A stretch of DNA of 64,000 bases from Euborellia annulipes (Eukaryota; Arthropoda; Insecta; Dermaptera; Anisolabididae): the NCBI GenBank assembly GCA_023213315.1, contig JAKCPI010016435.1, positions 1 to 64,000 on the forward strand, given 5' to 3'. The position numbers and the translations under genes are program-made. The notes below the pieces were generated by a model, which did not search any database, had not been told where the DNA came from, and worked only from the letters and a program-made list of their open reading frames with translations. Of the stretch, positions 7,873 to 19,513 are shown one piece after another; position 1 is the stretch's first letter; the number at the start of each line of letters is the position of its first letter.

Positions 7873-10723
7873 ATAAATATATATATATACCGGTAAATTA
7901 AACAAGTGCTGAACTCGATTTTAGTCTTCTAAACGGTAAATAATCAAAAGGGGAGAAATAAAAAAAAATACGATAAATGTTTTCTTATGCTATTTGCTTT
8001 TATTCTAAACCTATGAGCAAATTCATGATCCCATTTTCATTTCTGGGACCAGAGGATTTTGTGAATAGACGGGGGTATTTGATCCCACCGAATGGGATTA
8101 TCAAGAATAATTTGTAACTGTAAACGACAAATAGAATTTTAATGAAAAAACAAAAAGCCTAATATCGCATGCTGAGAATCGTAGTGGCGAAAATACGAAA
8201 TTCAACAATTCAAGAAAAGGCGTTTGAAAGTTTTGTAAATATATTACGTTTAAATAGCCGGGCAACAAATGAATAGGCCAGAATCAATAGCAAAGAATGG
8301 AAATATATTTTCGCCACTTTGGCACTCAAGCGGCCCAAACATTTAACATATTGTAAAATATATAACATCTCATCATTTTATTGTTAAAAAAAGTTGAATC
8401 AAATTAAAAATAAATATGACTACTTCTTTTTTCAATAAAATGATAAGATGTCGCATATTTTACTATAAGAATAAAACTGAAGAGGGTTTCTGCACTACAA
8501 AAAAAAAAAAAGCCACTTAACAGAGACTCCACTAACTACCCATACATGAAGCACTCGGCCCTAAAGAGAAGACGTTTTAACAACGATTGGTAGGCTTAAC
8601 TCAAAAATTTAATTTTCGGACTTTCGCTTATGAAGAATAATACGATTTTGACGTGACAACGTCAAAATCGTTTATATAGTCATTAAATTATGTAATTATA
8701 TTTTTAGAAAGATTGGTTCAATACCCCTGGTGCTTTTTTTATTTTTCTCGATATGTCGTCATTTTACCGCATGAGAGCACTCGGCTGGAAATCGTTTTTT
8801 GAAAGTTTAAACCACTGTATTTAAAAGCCACCGGCTGTGTAGAAGACACAGCCAACACCAAATTTTTTTAATCAATAATAATTAGGTCTGATTTAGAGCA
8901 TATGGTCGATAAATTGTAAAAAAAAATTTTTTTTAATTTTAATTAATACGATAGCCAAAAATTGAAATTTATATTATAACGCTCTCTTCTATTTTTTTCT
9001 TTTATTATCTATTTCTCGATGAAATATAAGTATGAAATTGATATCAACTCAGAATGTATGAGTGAAGAGAAGAATTGATCGGATCTCTTTTTCCTAACTA
9101 AATGATAAAACGTGTTTTCAACAAGAAATAACGATTTGTCAAATGCCAAAGCTTTCCCTCTCCTTCCAATTATCTTTTATATAACAATATATAATTATTT
9201 ACTTTAGGAAATATAAATTCTCAGAAATTTTATTTTTAAATTTCCCACCTGTAGTATATCATGTCAGTACAAAGAATCTTTAAACAATCACTAAGAAAAA
9301 ATATTAAAATTTTATAATAAAAACTTCAAAGGGATTTATTTATATATATTTTAAACAGAAAAAATTTGCTTACTTAAACAGCCAATATCTTTATGTTTAG
9401 ATCATAATACTATTATTGCACGTCTCAAATTAGTCCCTAGTAAAATGATATATAATATTTGTATCCTAATTTGTCATCAATTTGTTCAAAAATCATTTAA
9501 ATTCAAAAAATTAGCATAGAAACAGGGCAAAATTAAACAAATACACAAACGCGTTGCGTTATTTCTTTGAATATTGGGTGGGCAGAGTTGTGTGGTTGCT
9601 TAGTCCGACCCTTTATTTTAATAGCTCATTTACTTGAAATAAATTTTTTTAAATGGGGTGCGAATTTCGAATTTTGAAATTGATATTCTATTATGATACC
9701 GATAATATGGATAGTTTTATATCTTTATTATATTAAATTGTTACACTATCAAATATTTTTTAAGTGTAGGCCTAGGTGTTTTAAGATTCTTGTTAAATTT
9801 AGCTCTTTTTAGTCGACAAATTTCTAAATTATTTAGTTCATAAATTGAATTATTCAATTTTTGAAACCCAAACAAGTATGAATTTTTAATTTTGAATTCA
9901 TTATTTTATTAGAATTCAAAGGGCACACGCAAATATACATCTTTCAAAACCCTGCGACAAAAAAGTACGTTATGAGGGAAGAACAAGTTAAAAAAGTGAT
10001 AAAATTTAAAATTTTATAGAAATACTCTGAAAAAAAGTCAAGTGGCTTCAAATAAATAGGTAAAGACCTGGTCAATTTTAAATGAGTGAATACTCAAGTG
10101 TCTAATTTTATTATTTATAATTTTTTTTTAGGAGTTATCCTGTCCAAATTAGAATATGGCCTTTATTAATTTTGACAATAGAAAAATCCTTTTTGTTTTT
10201 TGCCATCTCTGATTTTTTACTTTTTTTTTAACTCAGGGAGGTTTAAAACATCGAAAATCGTCAAAGTTTAGGGGTATTGTTTTTTGAATATTACAATATT
10301 ACGTTCTATAGGTTTTCAATATACGAGAAAGTAAAATATATGGTAAGAGAAAGTAAAAATTATTAAGATTATATTGACTATCAATTAATTGAAAAAATAT
10401 TGACGGAGTATTTGATTTCAAACTCAAGTCAGAATATATTTTTATACCTGTATTTTGAATATTTTTTATATTTTCGCAGAATAAATACAGTTATATAAAA
10501 GAAAACATCATTGTTAAACACTCAATCAGTAATATAACACAACTCGCTTCTATATAAATTTTATTAAATTAAAAAAAAAAAAAATGTAATAAAAAATCAC
10601 AACTTTCCGTTTCCGTGGCGGAAGTCTCCAGAGAGAGCAAATATTCCCCAATCAAACACAAACTCATTTCGGAAAATATTTTTATTTTAAGCAAATATAT
10701 TAATAAATTATCTAATATATATG
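7873..10723. other. Gene-free stretch with small hairpins
   Basis: No coding region is seen. A 111-bp inverted-repeat element lies at 8353-8463 (listed separately). A 13-bp perfect stem, ACGATTTTGACGT / ACGTCAAAATCGT, is at 8642-8671. A GGCTGTGT/ACACAGCC hairpin lies near 8830-8853. Short fragments resembling the family A end (GGTAAGAGAAAGTAAAA) are near 10345-10360. The rest is unremarkable AT-rich sequence. Confidence 0.6.
8353..8463. repeat. MITE-like inverted-repeat element
   Basis: Arms of about 31 bp (starting GTAAAATATATAACATC at 8353, ending at GCATATTTTAC, 8463) pair with few mismatches around a ~48-nt AT-rich spacer. No coding capacity. No convincing target duplication. Confidence 0.65.
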
Positions 10724-11178
10724 TGCTCAGGGGCCTACATCTTGTGGGTACGTGGATGGCGACCACGAGCTGCCCGAGCTGGGACTGGCAGTCCTTCTGT
10801 TCTTTACATATCTGTCCCTTCCTTCTAAATTTTCATCAGGCGTGAGACCGTGAGACGGGCCTGTTCTATCCTTCTCGGTCGCAAAAACCCCATTCCGCCG
10901 ATCCCGCAATGCGGGAATAAGTCCAGGAAAATTTTGCTCAGGGGCCCACATCTTGTGGGTACGTGAGTGGCGACCACGAGCTGCCCGAGCTGGGACAGGC
11001 AATCCTTCAGTTCTTTATACCTGGAATGTCTGTCTTCCTTCCTCATTTCAACAGGCTTCAGACCGTGCGACGGCCTGTCCTATTTCTTCCGGTCACAAAA
11101 ACGCATGATAGGGTTGGAGGAAAAAAGTGAGGTACGCCGACCCCGCATCGCGGGAATAAGGCGAGGACAGAAGAAGAT
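10724..11178. repeat. Repeat family B, two head-to-tail copies
   Basis: Two copies, 10724-~10931 and ~10936-11178, share TGCTCAGGGGCC, CATCTTGTGGGTACGTG, GGCGACCACGAGCTGCCCGA, ACCGTG and a GCGGGAATAAG end. The first copy lacks an internal piece. Further copies are at 23348-23545 and 31849-32110, an inverted copy at 23015-23260 and a decayed one at 16632-16790. Copies tend to end in GA-rich simple sequence (AGAAGAAG). The markedly higher GC than the surroundings and the repeated occurrence suggest a SINE-like or other interspersed element. Class not determined. Confidence 0.75.
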
Positions 11179-11888
11179 ATGTAAAAATACTAAACTCCAA
11201 ATAGAGAGAGGACGAATCGCCGTAGATAAAACTGTTTCTTTCTTTTTATAGAGAATCTGTTGCCCCAGGCTAATGTTGATTCATTCGCAAATGAAATTAA
11301 TTTCCTGATGGCGAGATTGATGTCTTTACTTCTTGGATCGATTCGTTAAAATCCTAACATTCAGAATAATTATACAGATTTTTATCCATTTTATTTCAAA
11401 GGATTCAAGAGACAGTAAGTAAATTCTTCTATATTAAAAAAATATTAATAGTCTATTGAAATCCGACACTCTGAGATAACAAATATCAATAGAATATACA
11501 GTATTTATCAATATAAATCAAGTAATTAATTTCCCATTTGTTCCCTAAAGGAAATAAGAGAAAGTAAAAATATATATAATATATATTTGTATTTTCGAAA
11601 TTATGATTTTTATTTTTGATATAGTCTCTCTTATTTTATTGAACTATGTAGACTACTGAGGTTTTTTAAATTTTTTGCCTCTAGAAAATGACCTAAAATA
11701 ATTAAAATATGGGCTGTCAGTATAGCTATGTAAATGGATTTTTAATTATATATGATATGAACGGTGATACCGTCTAACGGTGGCAAAAATGGCTGGTGGC
11801 CTAATGCCAACAATCTTTTTAAATAAAAAAATAAAAAACTTATAGGATAAAATAATAAAGGTATAAAAATAAGCATATGCCTATATTT
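11179..11888. other. Gene-free AT-rich stretch
   Basis: Between family B and family A. I see no coding region. A fragment resembling the family A terminus (ATAAGAGAAAGTAAAAATA) lies near 11557. Confidence 0.5.
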
Positions 11889-12575
11889 TAAAAATCTGGT
11901 GTGACTGGCGCACAGCACACAACTTTCTCTTACCTTCGGTAATCGAAAGTTGTGTTCTGTGCTTGTCACACCAGATTTTTTGTGTCGACATGTATTTAGT
12001 TTCCGACAGTACGGAACATTGGAATTCAGATGTAAAATTTATAAGTATGGGAAAATATTTATATTTTGTTACCATGGCAACCATTTCTCCTATCCTTCCC
12101 TATGAAATACAAGAGTAAAGTGGGCTTCAGAAGATTTCAATCGCAAAATGAGAATATACATTTTAAAGAGCATCTAAAAAATAATTGATTTTTGAATTTA
12201 AAAAAAAATCGTTAGAGCAAATTTTGAGAAAATCGAAAAAAACTGAAAAAGTACATCAGTAAAGTACTAGTACTCTTTGGCCGATTTTGATTAAAAGCTT
12301 ATTTTTCCGATCGAGGAGGGTGTTTAACTTAAATATAAAATTTCAGCCTCATAGCTCAATTCCTTCATGCTTAAAATTGAACACAGACACACCCACACAC
12401 CCACACACACACACACACACAGACAGACCATGTCGCGAAAACCACTTTTTTGGATTCAGGGGACCTCAAAACGTGAAGATCCATAAAAATCTCGACATCG
12501 AATTTTTGACATGAATCCAATACTTTCTCTCTATATATATATTACATATATACATAGGTAAGAGAAAGTAAAAAT
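11889..12575 (-). repeat. Repeat family A, copy 2 (inverted)
   Basis: Essentially full-length copy in reverse orientation: the AATCTGGTGTGAC hairpin is at the left (about 11889-11980), the (AC)n tract near 12385-12425, and the GGTAAGAGAAAGT end at 12556-12570. It faces copy 3 across about 62 bp, so copies 2 and 3 form a ~1.4 kb inverted repeat. Confidence 0.88.
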
Positions 12576-12637
12576 TGATATTGAATTTTTAAAGACATAA
12601 ATCAAAATATAGTCTTCACCTGTGTTCAGGCAATTAA

Positions 12638-12787
12638 ATTTTTACTTTCTCTTACCTATGTATATATGTAATATATATATAGAGAGAAAGTATTGGTTTC
12701 ATGTCAAAAATTCGATGTCGAGATTTTGATGGATATATACGTTTTGAGGTCCCCTGAATCCAAAAAAGTGGTTTTCGCGACATGGTC

Positions 12788-12828
<41 letters not shown>

Positions 12829-13332
12829 GTGTGTGTGTGTGTGTTCAATTTTAAGCATGAAGGAATTGAGCTAGGAGGTTGAAATGTTATATTTAAGTTA
12901 AACACCCCCCGGGACCGGAAAATAAGCTTTTAATCAAAATCGGCCAAAGAGTACTAGTACTTTACTGATGTACTTTTCAGTTTTTTTCGATTTTCTCAAA
13001 ATTCGCTCTAACGATTTTGATTAAAATTCAAAAATCAATTATTTTTTAGATGCTCTTTCAAATGTATATTCTCGTTTTGCCCTCAAAATTGTTTGAAGCA
13101 CACTTTACTCTTGTGCTTCACAGGAAAGATAGGAGAAATGGTTGCCATGGTTACAAAATATAAATATTTTCCCATACTTATAAATTTTACATCTGAATTC
13201 AAATATTCCCTACTGCCGGGAACTAAATACATGTCGACACAAAAATCTGGTGTGACAAGCACAGAACACAACTTTCGATTACCGAAGGTAAGAGAAAGTT
13301 GTGTGCTGTGCGCCAGTCACACCAGATTTTTT
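12638..13332 (+). repeat. Repeat family A, copy 3
   Basis: Full-length forward copy: ACTTTCTCTTACC hairpin from 12643, (TG)n tract ~12786-12845, CACACCAGATTTTTT end at ~13332. It closely matches copies 1 and 4 and carries the same rare words (GAGTACTAGTACTTTACTG, ATGGTTGCCATGGT). Confidence 0.9.
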
Positions 13333-13339
13333 CCTTTAT

Positions 13340-13562
13340 TTTTTTATTTTATTTTTTTTTTTAAACACTCACACTTTTTCTCATTCACACTCACATTCAT
13401 ACACACATTCACACAGTCTTTTCGGCAACTTAGGCCATTTAAGACTTTTACGATATCCGTTATTTATTACGATACAATTAAGGGGGTCCAGGCATTCTTA
13501 TTTAAGCCATTTGGTATCCAAATGCCTTAAATAAAATCATCGGACTGCCTGGGGTCCGAATT
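13340..13562 (-). repeat. tRNA-derived SINE family C, 5'-truncated copy
   Basis: On the minus strand it matches the body of the copy at 37385-37690: a hairpin around CCATTTGG/CCAAATG flanked by TTTAAG/CTTAA, CTTAAATGGCC, GCCGAAAAGACTG, then GTGTGAATG-type simple repeats and an A-rich tail. The tRNA-like head is missing (similarity stops at ~13562). It abuts family A copy 3. Confidence 0.7.
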
Positions 13563-13837
13563 CCTTTATTTAAATTGTCTTTGCAGATATTTATTATATA
13601 CTGTAATGAATAGCAAATCGTGGCTGATGATGATATAATTGTAGTGAAAGAGATTATTGAAATTATATTTTAAATAAAAAAAACTTTTAATTAGGACATT
13701 TTGGTATGGGTCTACAGATTTCAAGGTAAATAGAGACGGGGTCTAAATGGCCTTTGAGGCCGAAAAAGACCTTAAATGAAAAAAAAAAAAAAAAAGATGA
13801 GAAGGTAGATTCATGCCGAAATGTTCTAAATAAAGAG
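13563..13837. other. Short gene-free stretch
   Basis: AT-rich DNA between the SINE and family A copy 4, with a poly(A) run at 13779-13794. Nothing recognisable. Confidence 0.5.
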
Positions 13838-14122
13838 TTTTTACTTTCTCTTACCTACCCACATAGCACAAAATATTGCTGGAATGTTGCAGGAATATTA
13901 TTTCAAAACATTCGAAATATTGCATGCAATATTCCTGCAGCATTCCAGCAACATTCCTATGTCCGCGTTTTTTTTATTCAGGGAATATTGTCACAATATT
14001 GAATTACAATATTGTCAGAATATTGCACAGCAATGTTGCCTACATATTGCGATGTAATGTTGCCATTATATTGCATGCAATATTCCTTCAACATTCCTAT
14101 GTCCGCGTTTTTTTTATTCCGG

Positions 14123-14364
14123 GAATATTGCCAAAATATTACAATACAATATAGCCATAATATTCCATTTCATACTATGTTCCCAGTATATTGAGATGGA
14201 ATGCATGTATGCATTGTACGCATGTGGTGATTATATATATATGTAATATAATAAATTCACGACATGCGTGCAATGCATATATGCATTCCATCTCAATATA
14301 CTGGGAACATAGTATGAAATGGAATATTATGGCTATATTGTATTGTAATATTTTGGCAATATTC
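14123..14364. repeat. ~110-bp-arm palindrome inside the TA element
   Basis: The left arm starts GAATATTGCCAAAATATTAC and the right arm is its reverse complement, ending GGCAATATTC (paired positions sum to 28487). The outer ~90 bp match almost perfectly and the inner part has 3-4 mismatches. The loop is a short AT run. A separate 24-bp perfect palindrome centred on GGATCC lies near 14413-14436. Confidence 0.88.
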
Positions 14365-14536
14365 TATATATATAATATAATAATATCACGACATGCGTGA
14401 AAAAGAAATACATTTGAGTTAGGATCCTAACTCAAAGCCTAATGTCGTTGATATTATAAATATATATTCTATTTACAATATTGCAAAAAATATTCCTGTA
14501 ATACTGTATTTCTACAATATAGCAATTTATTTAATG

Positions 14537-15252
14537 TGTTAAGATTAAAGTTAAAATAGTTGCACGGGAGTAAAAATCATCAATTTTTTTTTATTTCACT
14601 TTAACGTTACAGCAAAAACAAAGCGTCCCCAGCTGTATATTCTTTGACGTGTCAACTCTTCCCTCTCTTCATTGAGCTTGCCAGTTTCAGGTCCGAGATG
14701 TGGCACCTATCTATTCTCTTTCCGGCTCCTTCACTGTGAATACTGTATCGGATAATTGGTCGGTGACTTCACATAGACCAACCCATTTAGGCAATAATCC
14801 GGCGCATCTTTTGGCTCAGGCGTCACTTAGGGTTACTTTTCTTCTCCAAACCAAATCCCCAATCCCGAATTTCGACATGACTTCCTATAATAAATTTTAC
14901 TATTATACTATTTGCCAATGTTAAAATTGCCTCGGTATTTGCACTTACCATTTCCTTTTTCTTCCTCCTCGTTTCAATATTTTTCACAAATAAATTAACT
15001 GTCCTTTTGTTCTTCATAACCAACACATTCGAAATGGAATCAATTTTTACATTTCGCTTCACATCGAATATTCAGAGTCTCCTTTTCCGGTCTTAAGCAT
15101 TTCTTTGCAGCACATACCGATATCAAGTTGGGCGCCATTTGTTAAGATTAAAGTTAAAATAGTTGCACGGAAAAATCAACAACTTTTTTTTATTTATCTC
15201 TAACAACAAAAACAAAGCGTCCCCCTCCAGCTGTGTATTCTTTGACTTGTCA
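14537..15252 (-). mobile_element. Internally deleted LTR retrotransposon (716 bp)
   Basis: Direct LTRs at 14537-14654 and 15140-15252 share TGTTAAGATTAAAG, AAATAGTTGCACGG, CAAAAACAAAGCGTCCCC and ATTCTTTGAC. The 4-bp duplication AATG flanks them (14533-14536 and 15253-15256). On the minus strand TGGCGCCCAAC (15137-15127), the start of a tRNA-Lys primer site, follows the 5' LTR by two bases, and a purine tract (GAAGAGAGGGAAGAG) precedes the 3' LTR. Gag, protease, RT and most of integrase are missing. Confidence 0.85.
14711..14875 (-). pseudogene. Integrase C-terminal tail remnant
   Basis: The minus-strand frame from 14875 reads FGIGDLVWRRKVTLSDA, then an in-frame TGA (14819-14817), then AKRCAGLLPKWVG and ~27 more residues to a stop at 14711. 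G-DLVW-R ... KL-PKW-GP is the signature of the Ty3/gypsy integrase C-terminal domain. It is the only coding remnant of the deleted LTR element and is broken by the stop. Confidence 0.75.
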
Positions 15253-15254
15253 AA

Positions 15255-15765
15255 TGAAATCAAATTATTACAAAATTTTTTTGAAATATTGTAAAAATAT
15301 TCCAACTTAATTTTTTTGCAATATTTCAAATAAAATATTGCTGGAATATTATTATAATAATGTAAAAAAATTTTGTTATCATCCGATTCAAAATTTCTTT
15401 GCAATGTTACAATAATATACCAGTAATATGTTTTTGGAATGTTGCAAATAAAATATTGCTGGAATATTATCACAATATTTCAAAAAAATTTGTTGAACCG
15501 AATATTGAAAATTTTTTTTCAATATTACAATAATACTTCACCAATATTATATTTGCAATATTGCAAAAAAATATTGCTGGATTATTTCTATAATATTACA
15601 AAAAATTTTAGGAAAATTTGTTCTACAAATTTTTTTTAAATATTATAATAATATTTCAGCAATATTTTATTTGCAACATTCCAAAAAAATATTGCTGCAA
15701 TATTGCTACAATGTTATAAGATAGAAAGATTCCTGCAACATTCCAGCAATATTTTGTGCTCTGTG
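15255..15765. repeat. Degenerate tandem hairpin units in the TA element
   Basis: About four units of roughly 110-125 bp each contain AAATAAAATATTGCTGGAAT-like and TTGCAATATT-like words and are themselves inverted-repeat rich. They form the right-hand half of the TA element and end in its terminal repeat. Confidence 0.65.
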
Positions 15766-15898
15766 GGTATGTATATATGTAATATATATATAGAGAGAAA
15801 GTATTGGATTCATGTCAAAAATTCGATGTCGAGATTTTGATGGATCTTCACGTTTTGAGGTCCCCTGAATCCAAAAAAGTGGTTTTCGCGACATGGTC

Positions 15899-15936
<38 letters not shown>

Positions 15937-16447
15937 TGTGTGTGTGTGTGTGTGTGTGTTCAATTTTAAGCATGAAGGAATTGAGCTAGGAGGATGAAAT
16001 TTTATATTTAAGTTAAATACCACCCGGGACCGGAAAAATAAGCTTTTAATCAAAATCGGCCAAAGAGTACTAGTACTTTACTGATGTACTTTTTCAGTTT
16101 TTTTCGATTTTTTCAAAATTCGCTCTAACGATTTTGATTAAAATTCAAAAATCAATTATTTTTTAGATGCTCTTTCAAATGTATATTCTCGTTTTGCCCT
16201 CAAAATTGTTTGAAGCACACTTTACTCTTGTGCTTCATAGGAAAGATAGGAGAAATGGTTGCCATGGTATCAAAATATAAATATTTTCCCATGTTTATAA
16301 TTTTGACATCTTAAATTTCTAATATATTGGCGGAAACTAAATATATTTCGACACAAAAAATCTGGTGTGACAAGCACAGAACACAACTTTCGATTACCGA
16401 AGGTAAGAGAAAGTTGTGTGCTGTGCGCCAGTCACACCAGATTTTTT

Positions 16448-18452
16448 ATTTAAAAAAGAGGCTGCATCCTCTTTCTACAATTAATTAATATATACTAAAA
16501 ATAGAGTATTTAATAAATAATACATTTCATCTAAATTAATATTATTATATATTTTGGTCTATCAATTTTTCAACTCTCTAACAGTTATAGGAATGAATTG
16601 TATTGATTCACTTTATTAACTAATATGAATTTCGTACGAGTGGATGGCAACCACGAGCTACCAAAATTAAGAATGACATTTCTTCTCTGAGCCCCTATAT
16701 GTAAGACTTCTTCCCCCTTCCCCTCTCTTTGCTTGCTTTCTCTCTTGGTTTCATTTATAAACTACAAAGCCCAACCCGCATATCATGAAATTAAGTCAAG
16801 AAAATTATGGACATTTTCAAAAATGTACTATTGAGTGACAATTAACAATAATCACCTCACATATAGTTAAGAAGAAGAATTAATTTAAAGTTTTAATCGT
16901 TTTCAATCTATTAAAAAAGTAATTTAAATTGACTTGCGGATTTTTCTCTCTGATATGAGTATTTCTATTTACCAAGTTTTTTTTTTTTTTAAACTTAATA
17001 TTTTTCTCTATGCTAATATTTCATTTGATTTTTTCCTTTGATTTCAATATTTAGCCATATAGAAAAAATAAAATAAATTAAAAAAACCAATTAGAATTTC
17101 ATAACACACAGGTTTATGTATTAGCCTAATAAAAATTGAGATCGAGGAAAAATATTTATTTTAATGAAAAAAAAAATTTTTTTTAAAGAATTTTAATAAA
17201 TTATTCATTAAAAATTCAATTTGTTTTCATTTACCAAAAACATTTTTAACAAAATTCTTTTTTAGCTCCAGTGTAATTCTTTAAAGTTTAGTTCGGATTT
17301 AGAAGGTAAAAACAATACCCAAGTTGTCAACTGACAAAGTTTTGCAACAATTTTTTTAAATTGTTCTCGCTTTTATTTTTTGAGAAAATTTTTGACAAAT
17401 AAAACTTTATTTTGTGAGGGGAGAGAGAACTTCCCTCTTTCGCCCTTTACCTACGTCATTAGTCTTTTATCTTGGTGAAATTTATTTTTATTTCTTTTCT
17501 AAATCAACACAAGGATATTTTGGCGTCATAAAAATCATGTTAGAAATATACATAGTTTGACCTATTAAAAAATTAAATCTTTTCGTTATTGTGTTTTAAG
17601 AATTATAAATTAATTTTTTTTTTTTTTGAATTTAAAGAATTAAATACAATAGCTTACTATAATACTTTCTGCAGGTATTTTAATAAAAGTATGTGCAGAA
17701 TTAAAAAAAAAATATTAATAAAATTAAATTGACTATCAATTTTAATGATTTTGAAGAAGAGTGAGGGAGATAAAAAAATTTCAATTATATTCTTGGAATA
17801 ATATGACATTTCAGTTACAGTTGGAAACCATTCTCACGTCATGTAGAATGCAATGACCTTTTAAAAAATCGCAAATATTTATTTTTATATAAATTTATTG
17901 GCATTGAATTTTTATTAAAAATCGAATTTATTTTCTAATAGTAAATTATTTTCAAATTAGTCATTTAAATAAAATTTCTTTCACTTTTATTAATAAGATT
18001 AAAAGTCGAAAACGAAAATTTTGACAGCTGCAACCACCTGTCAATTCTAAACAAAACTTTATTTTTCTCTCTTTTTTTTCAATTTGAATAATGTGGTATT
18101 ATTTTTCAACCCAATATTTATTTATCTTTAATCCTATTGATCGATTGTATATACACTTTATAATTTAGAAATTAAACAACAAATTTTATTCGCCAATCAA
18201 TTAAAGACAAAGTCCGCTTGTTTGATTCTTGTTAACATGTTTTCTTAGTTTCTATTGCTTGTTTTACAGTGTGAAACATTTAGGTGATAATTTAGTTCGT
18301 GTTCTTATTGAGTTTTAAGCAAAAATTAAAGAGTAGATATTTTTTTTTTAATTGAAGAGTTTTTGAGATGTTTATGTAAAAACAATAGCCTTATTATTAT
18401 TATAATTTGTAAAATTTTTACCTTCAAGACAATACCGATCATGGGATTAAAA
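16448..18452. other. Gene-free stretch; decayed family B at 16632-16790
   Basis: 16632-16790 has eroded family B words (GTGGATGGCAACCACGAGCT, GAGCCCCTATATG, CCCGCATATCATGAAATTAAG). The remainder is AT-rich with poly(T) at 16978-16992. I see no exon, RNA gene or mobile-element boundary. Confidence 0.5.
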
Positions 18453-18460
18453 ATCAAATA

Positions 18461-18730
18461 CAGTGGCGTAGCGAGGGGGGAGCAAGGGGGGTCATGATGC
18501 CCCGGGCGCTACTCACAAAGGGGCGCCAAATGGTCCGCAAAACAAAAAAATTGCGGGATAATTTTAAATTTTATTATAATTGATTTCTGGAAAATATATT
18601 TTAAATTTAGTGCCAGTGTAATATAATAATTTTGTATGTTTTACATATAATATTATATGGTTTTCGAATGGGGGGGGGGCGCTAAAAAGGTATTGTGCTC
18701 CGGGCGCGAGTTAGGCTCACTACGCCACTG
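18461..18730. mobile_element. hAT-like MITE, TIR CAGTGGCGTAGCGAG (copy 2)
   Basis: Begins CAGTGGCGTAGCGAG and ends CACTACGCCACTG. A perfect 8-bp target duplication, ATCAAATA, lies at 18453-18460 and 18731-18738, which is diagnostic of hAT-type transposition. The body is the reverse complement of the copy at 7624-7872. No transposase. Confidence 0.93.
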
Positions 18731-18834
18731 ATCAAATATAATATTTTTGATTGTTCTGTGCTTTATTTAATATAAAATTAGCGTTTTTATTGGTAACGAA
18801 GCGTTGTAATTTAAGAAAATAAACTAGTAAAATA

Positions 18835-19513
18835 AAATCTGGTGTGACTGGTCGCACAGCACTCTTACCTTCGGTAATCGAAAGTTGTATTCTGTGCTTT
18901 CACACCAGATTTTTTGTGTCGACATATGATTAGTTTCCGACAGTACGGTACATTCGAATTTGAAGATGTAACATTTATAAGTATGGGGAAATATTTATAT
19001 TTTGTTACCATGGCAACCATTTTAATCGTTCTTGAGATATTTTGTTCACAGACAGACACTTAAATAGATAGGAGAATCTTTTCTATGGAGTACAAGAGTA
19101 AAGTGGTCTTCAGAAGATTTTTATGGCAAAATGAGAATATACATTTTAAAGAGAATCTAAAAAATAATTGATTTTTGAATTTTGATCAAAATTGTTGGAG
19201 CAAATTTTAAGAAAATCGAAAAAAAAACTGAAAAAGTGCAACAGTAAAGTACTAGTAGGCCTACTCTTTGGTCGGTTTTGTTCAAAAGCTTCGTGTCACG
19301 TCCCAGCCTAACTTAAATATAAAATATCAAACTCCTAGCTCTTTTCGTTCTTGAGATATTTTGTTCATAGACAGGCCATGTCGCGAAAACCACTTTTTTG
19401 GATTCAGGGGACCTCATAACGTATATATCCGTCAAAATCTCGACATCGAATTTTCGATATGAATCCAATACTTTCTCTATTTATTAACATACAGTATTTA
19501 GAGAAAGTAAAAA
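18835..19513 (-). repeat. Repeat family A, copy 5 (inverted, diverged)
   Basis: The AATCTGGTGTGAC hairpin at the left (18836-18915) has a shortened loop side. The body is conserved with two GTTCTTGAGATATTTTGTTC segments (about 19027 and 19348). The (AC)n tract is absent and the end reads TTTAGAGAAAGTAAAA. It is the most divergent of the five long copies, but full length. Confidence 0.85.

Larger units (their letters stand above)
13858..15767. mobile_element. TA-flanked palindromic DNA element (Tc1/mariner-like target), carrying a nested LTR element
   Basis: Terminal inverted repeats of about 40 bp: the left starts CCCACATAGCACAAAATATT, the right ends AATATTTTGTGCTCTGTGGG, both with GCTGGAATGTTGCAGGAAT just inside. 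TA lies on both sides (13856-13857 and 15768-15769), within a family A site that is intact elsewhere. The interior is built of AATATTGC-type units, twice has GTCCGCGTTTTTTTTATTC, a large palindrome (14123-14364), and an LTR element (14537-15252). No transposase frame is visible, so it is non-autonomous. Confidence 0.85.
13838..16447 (+). repeat. Repeat family A, copy 4, split by a nested insertion
   Basis: The first ~20 bp (TTTTTACTTTCTCTTACCTA) are at 13838-13857. The copy resumes at 15768 with TATGTATATATGTAAT, exactly as in uninterrupted copies, and runs to CACACCAGATTTTTT at ~16447. Between them sits a 1910-bp element flanked by TA. The body carries the (TG)n tract at ~15904-15959 and the right-hand hairpin at ~16358-16447. 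Confidence 0.88.
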
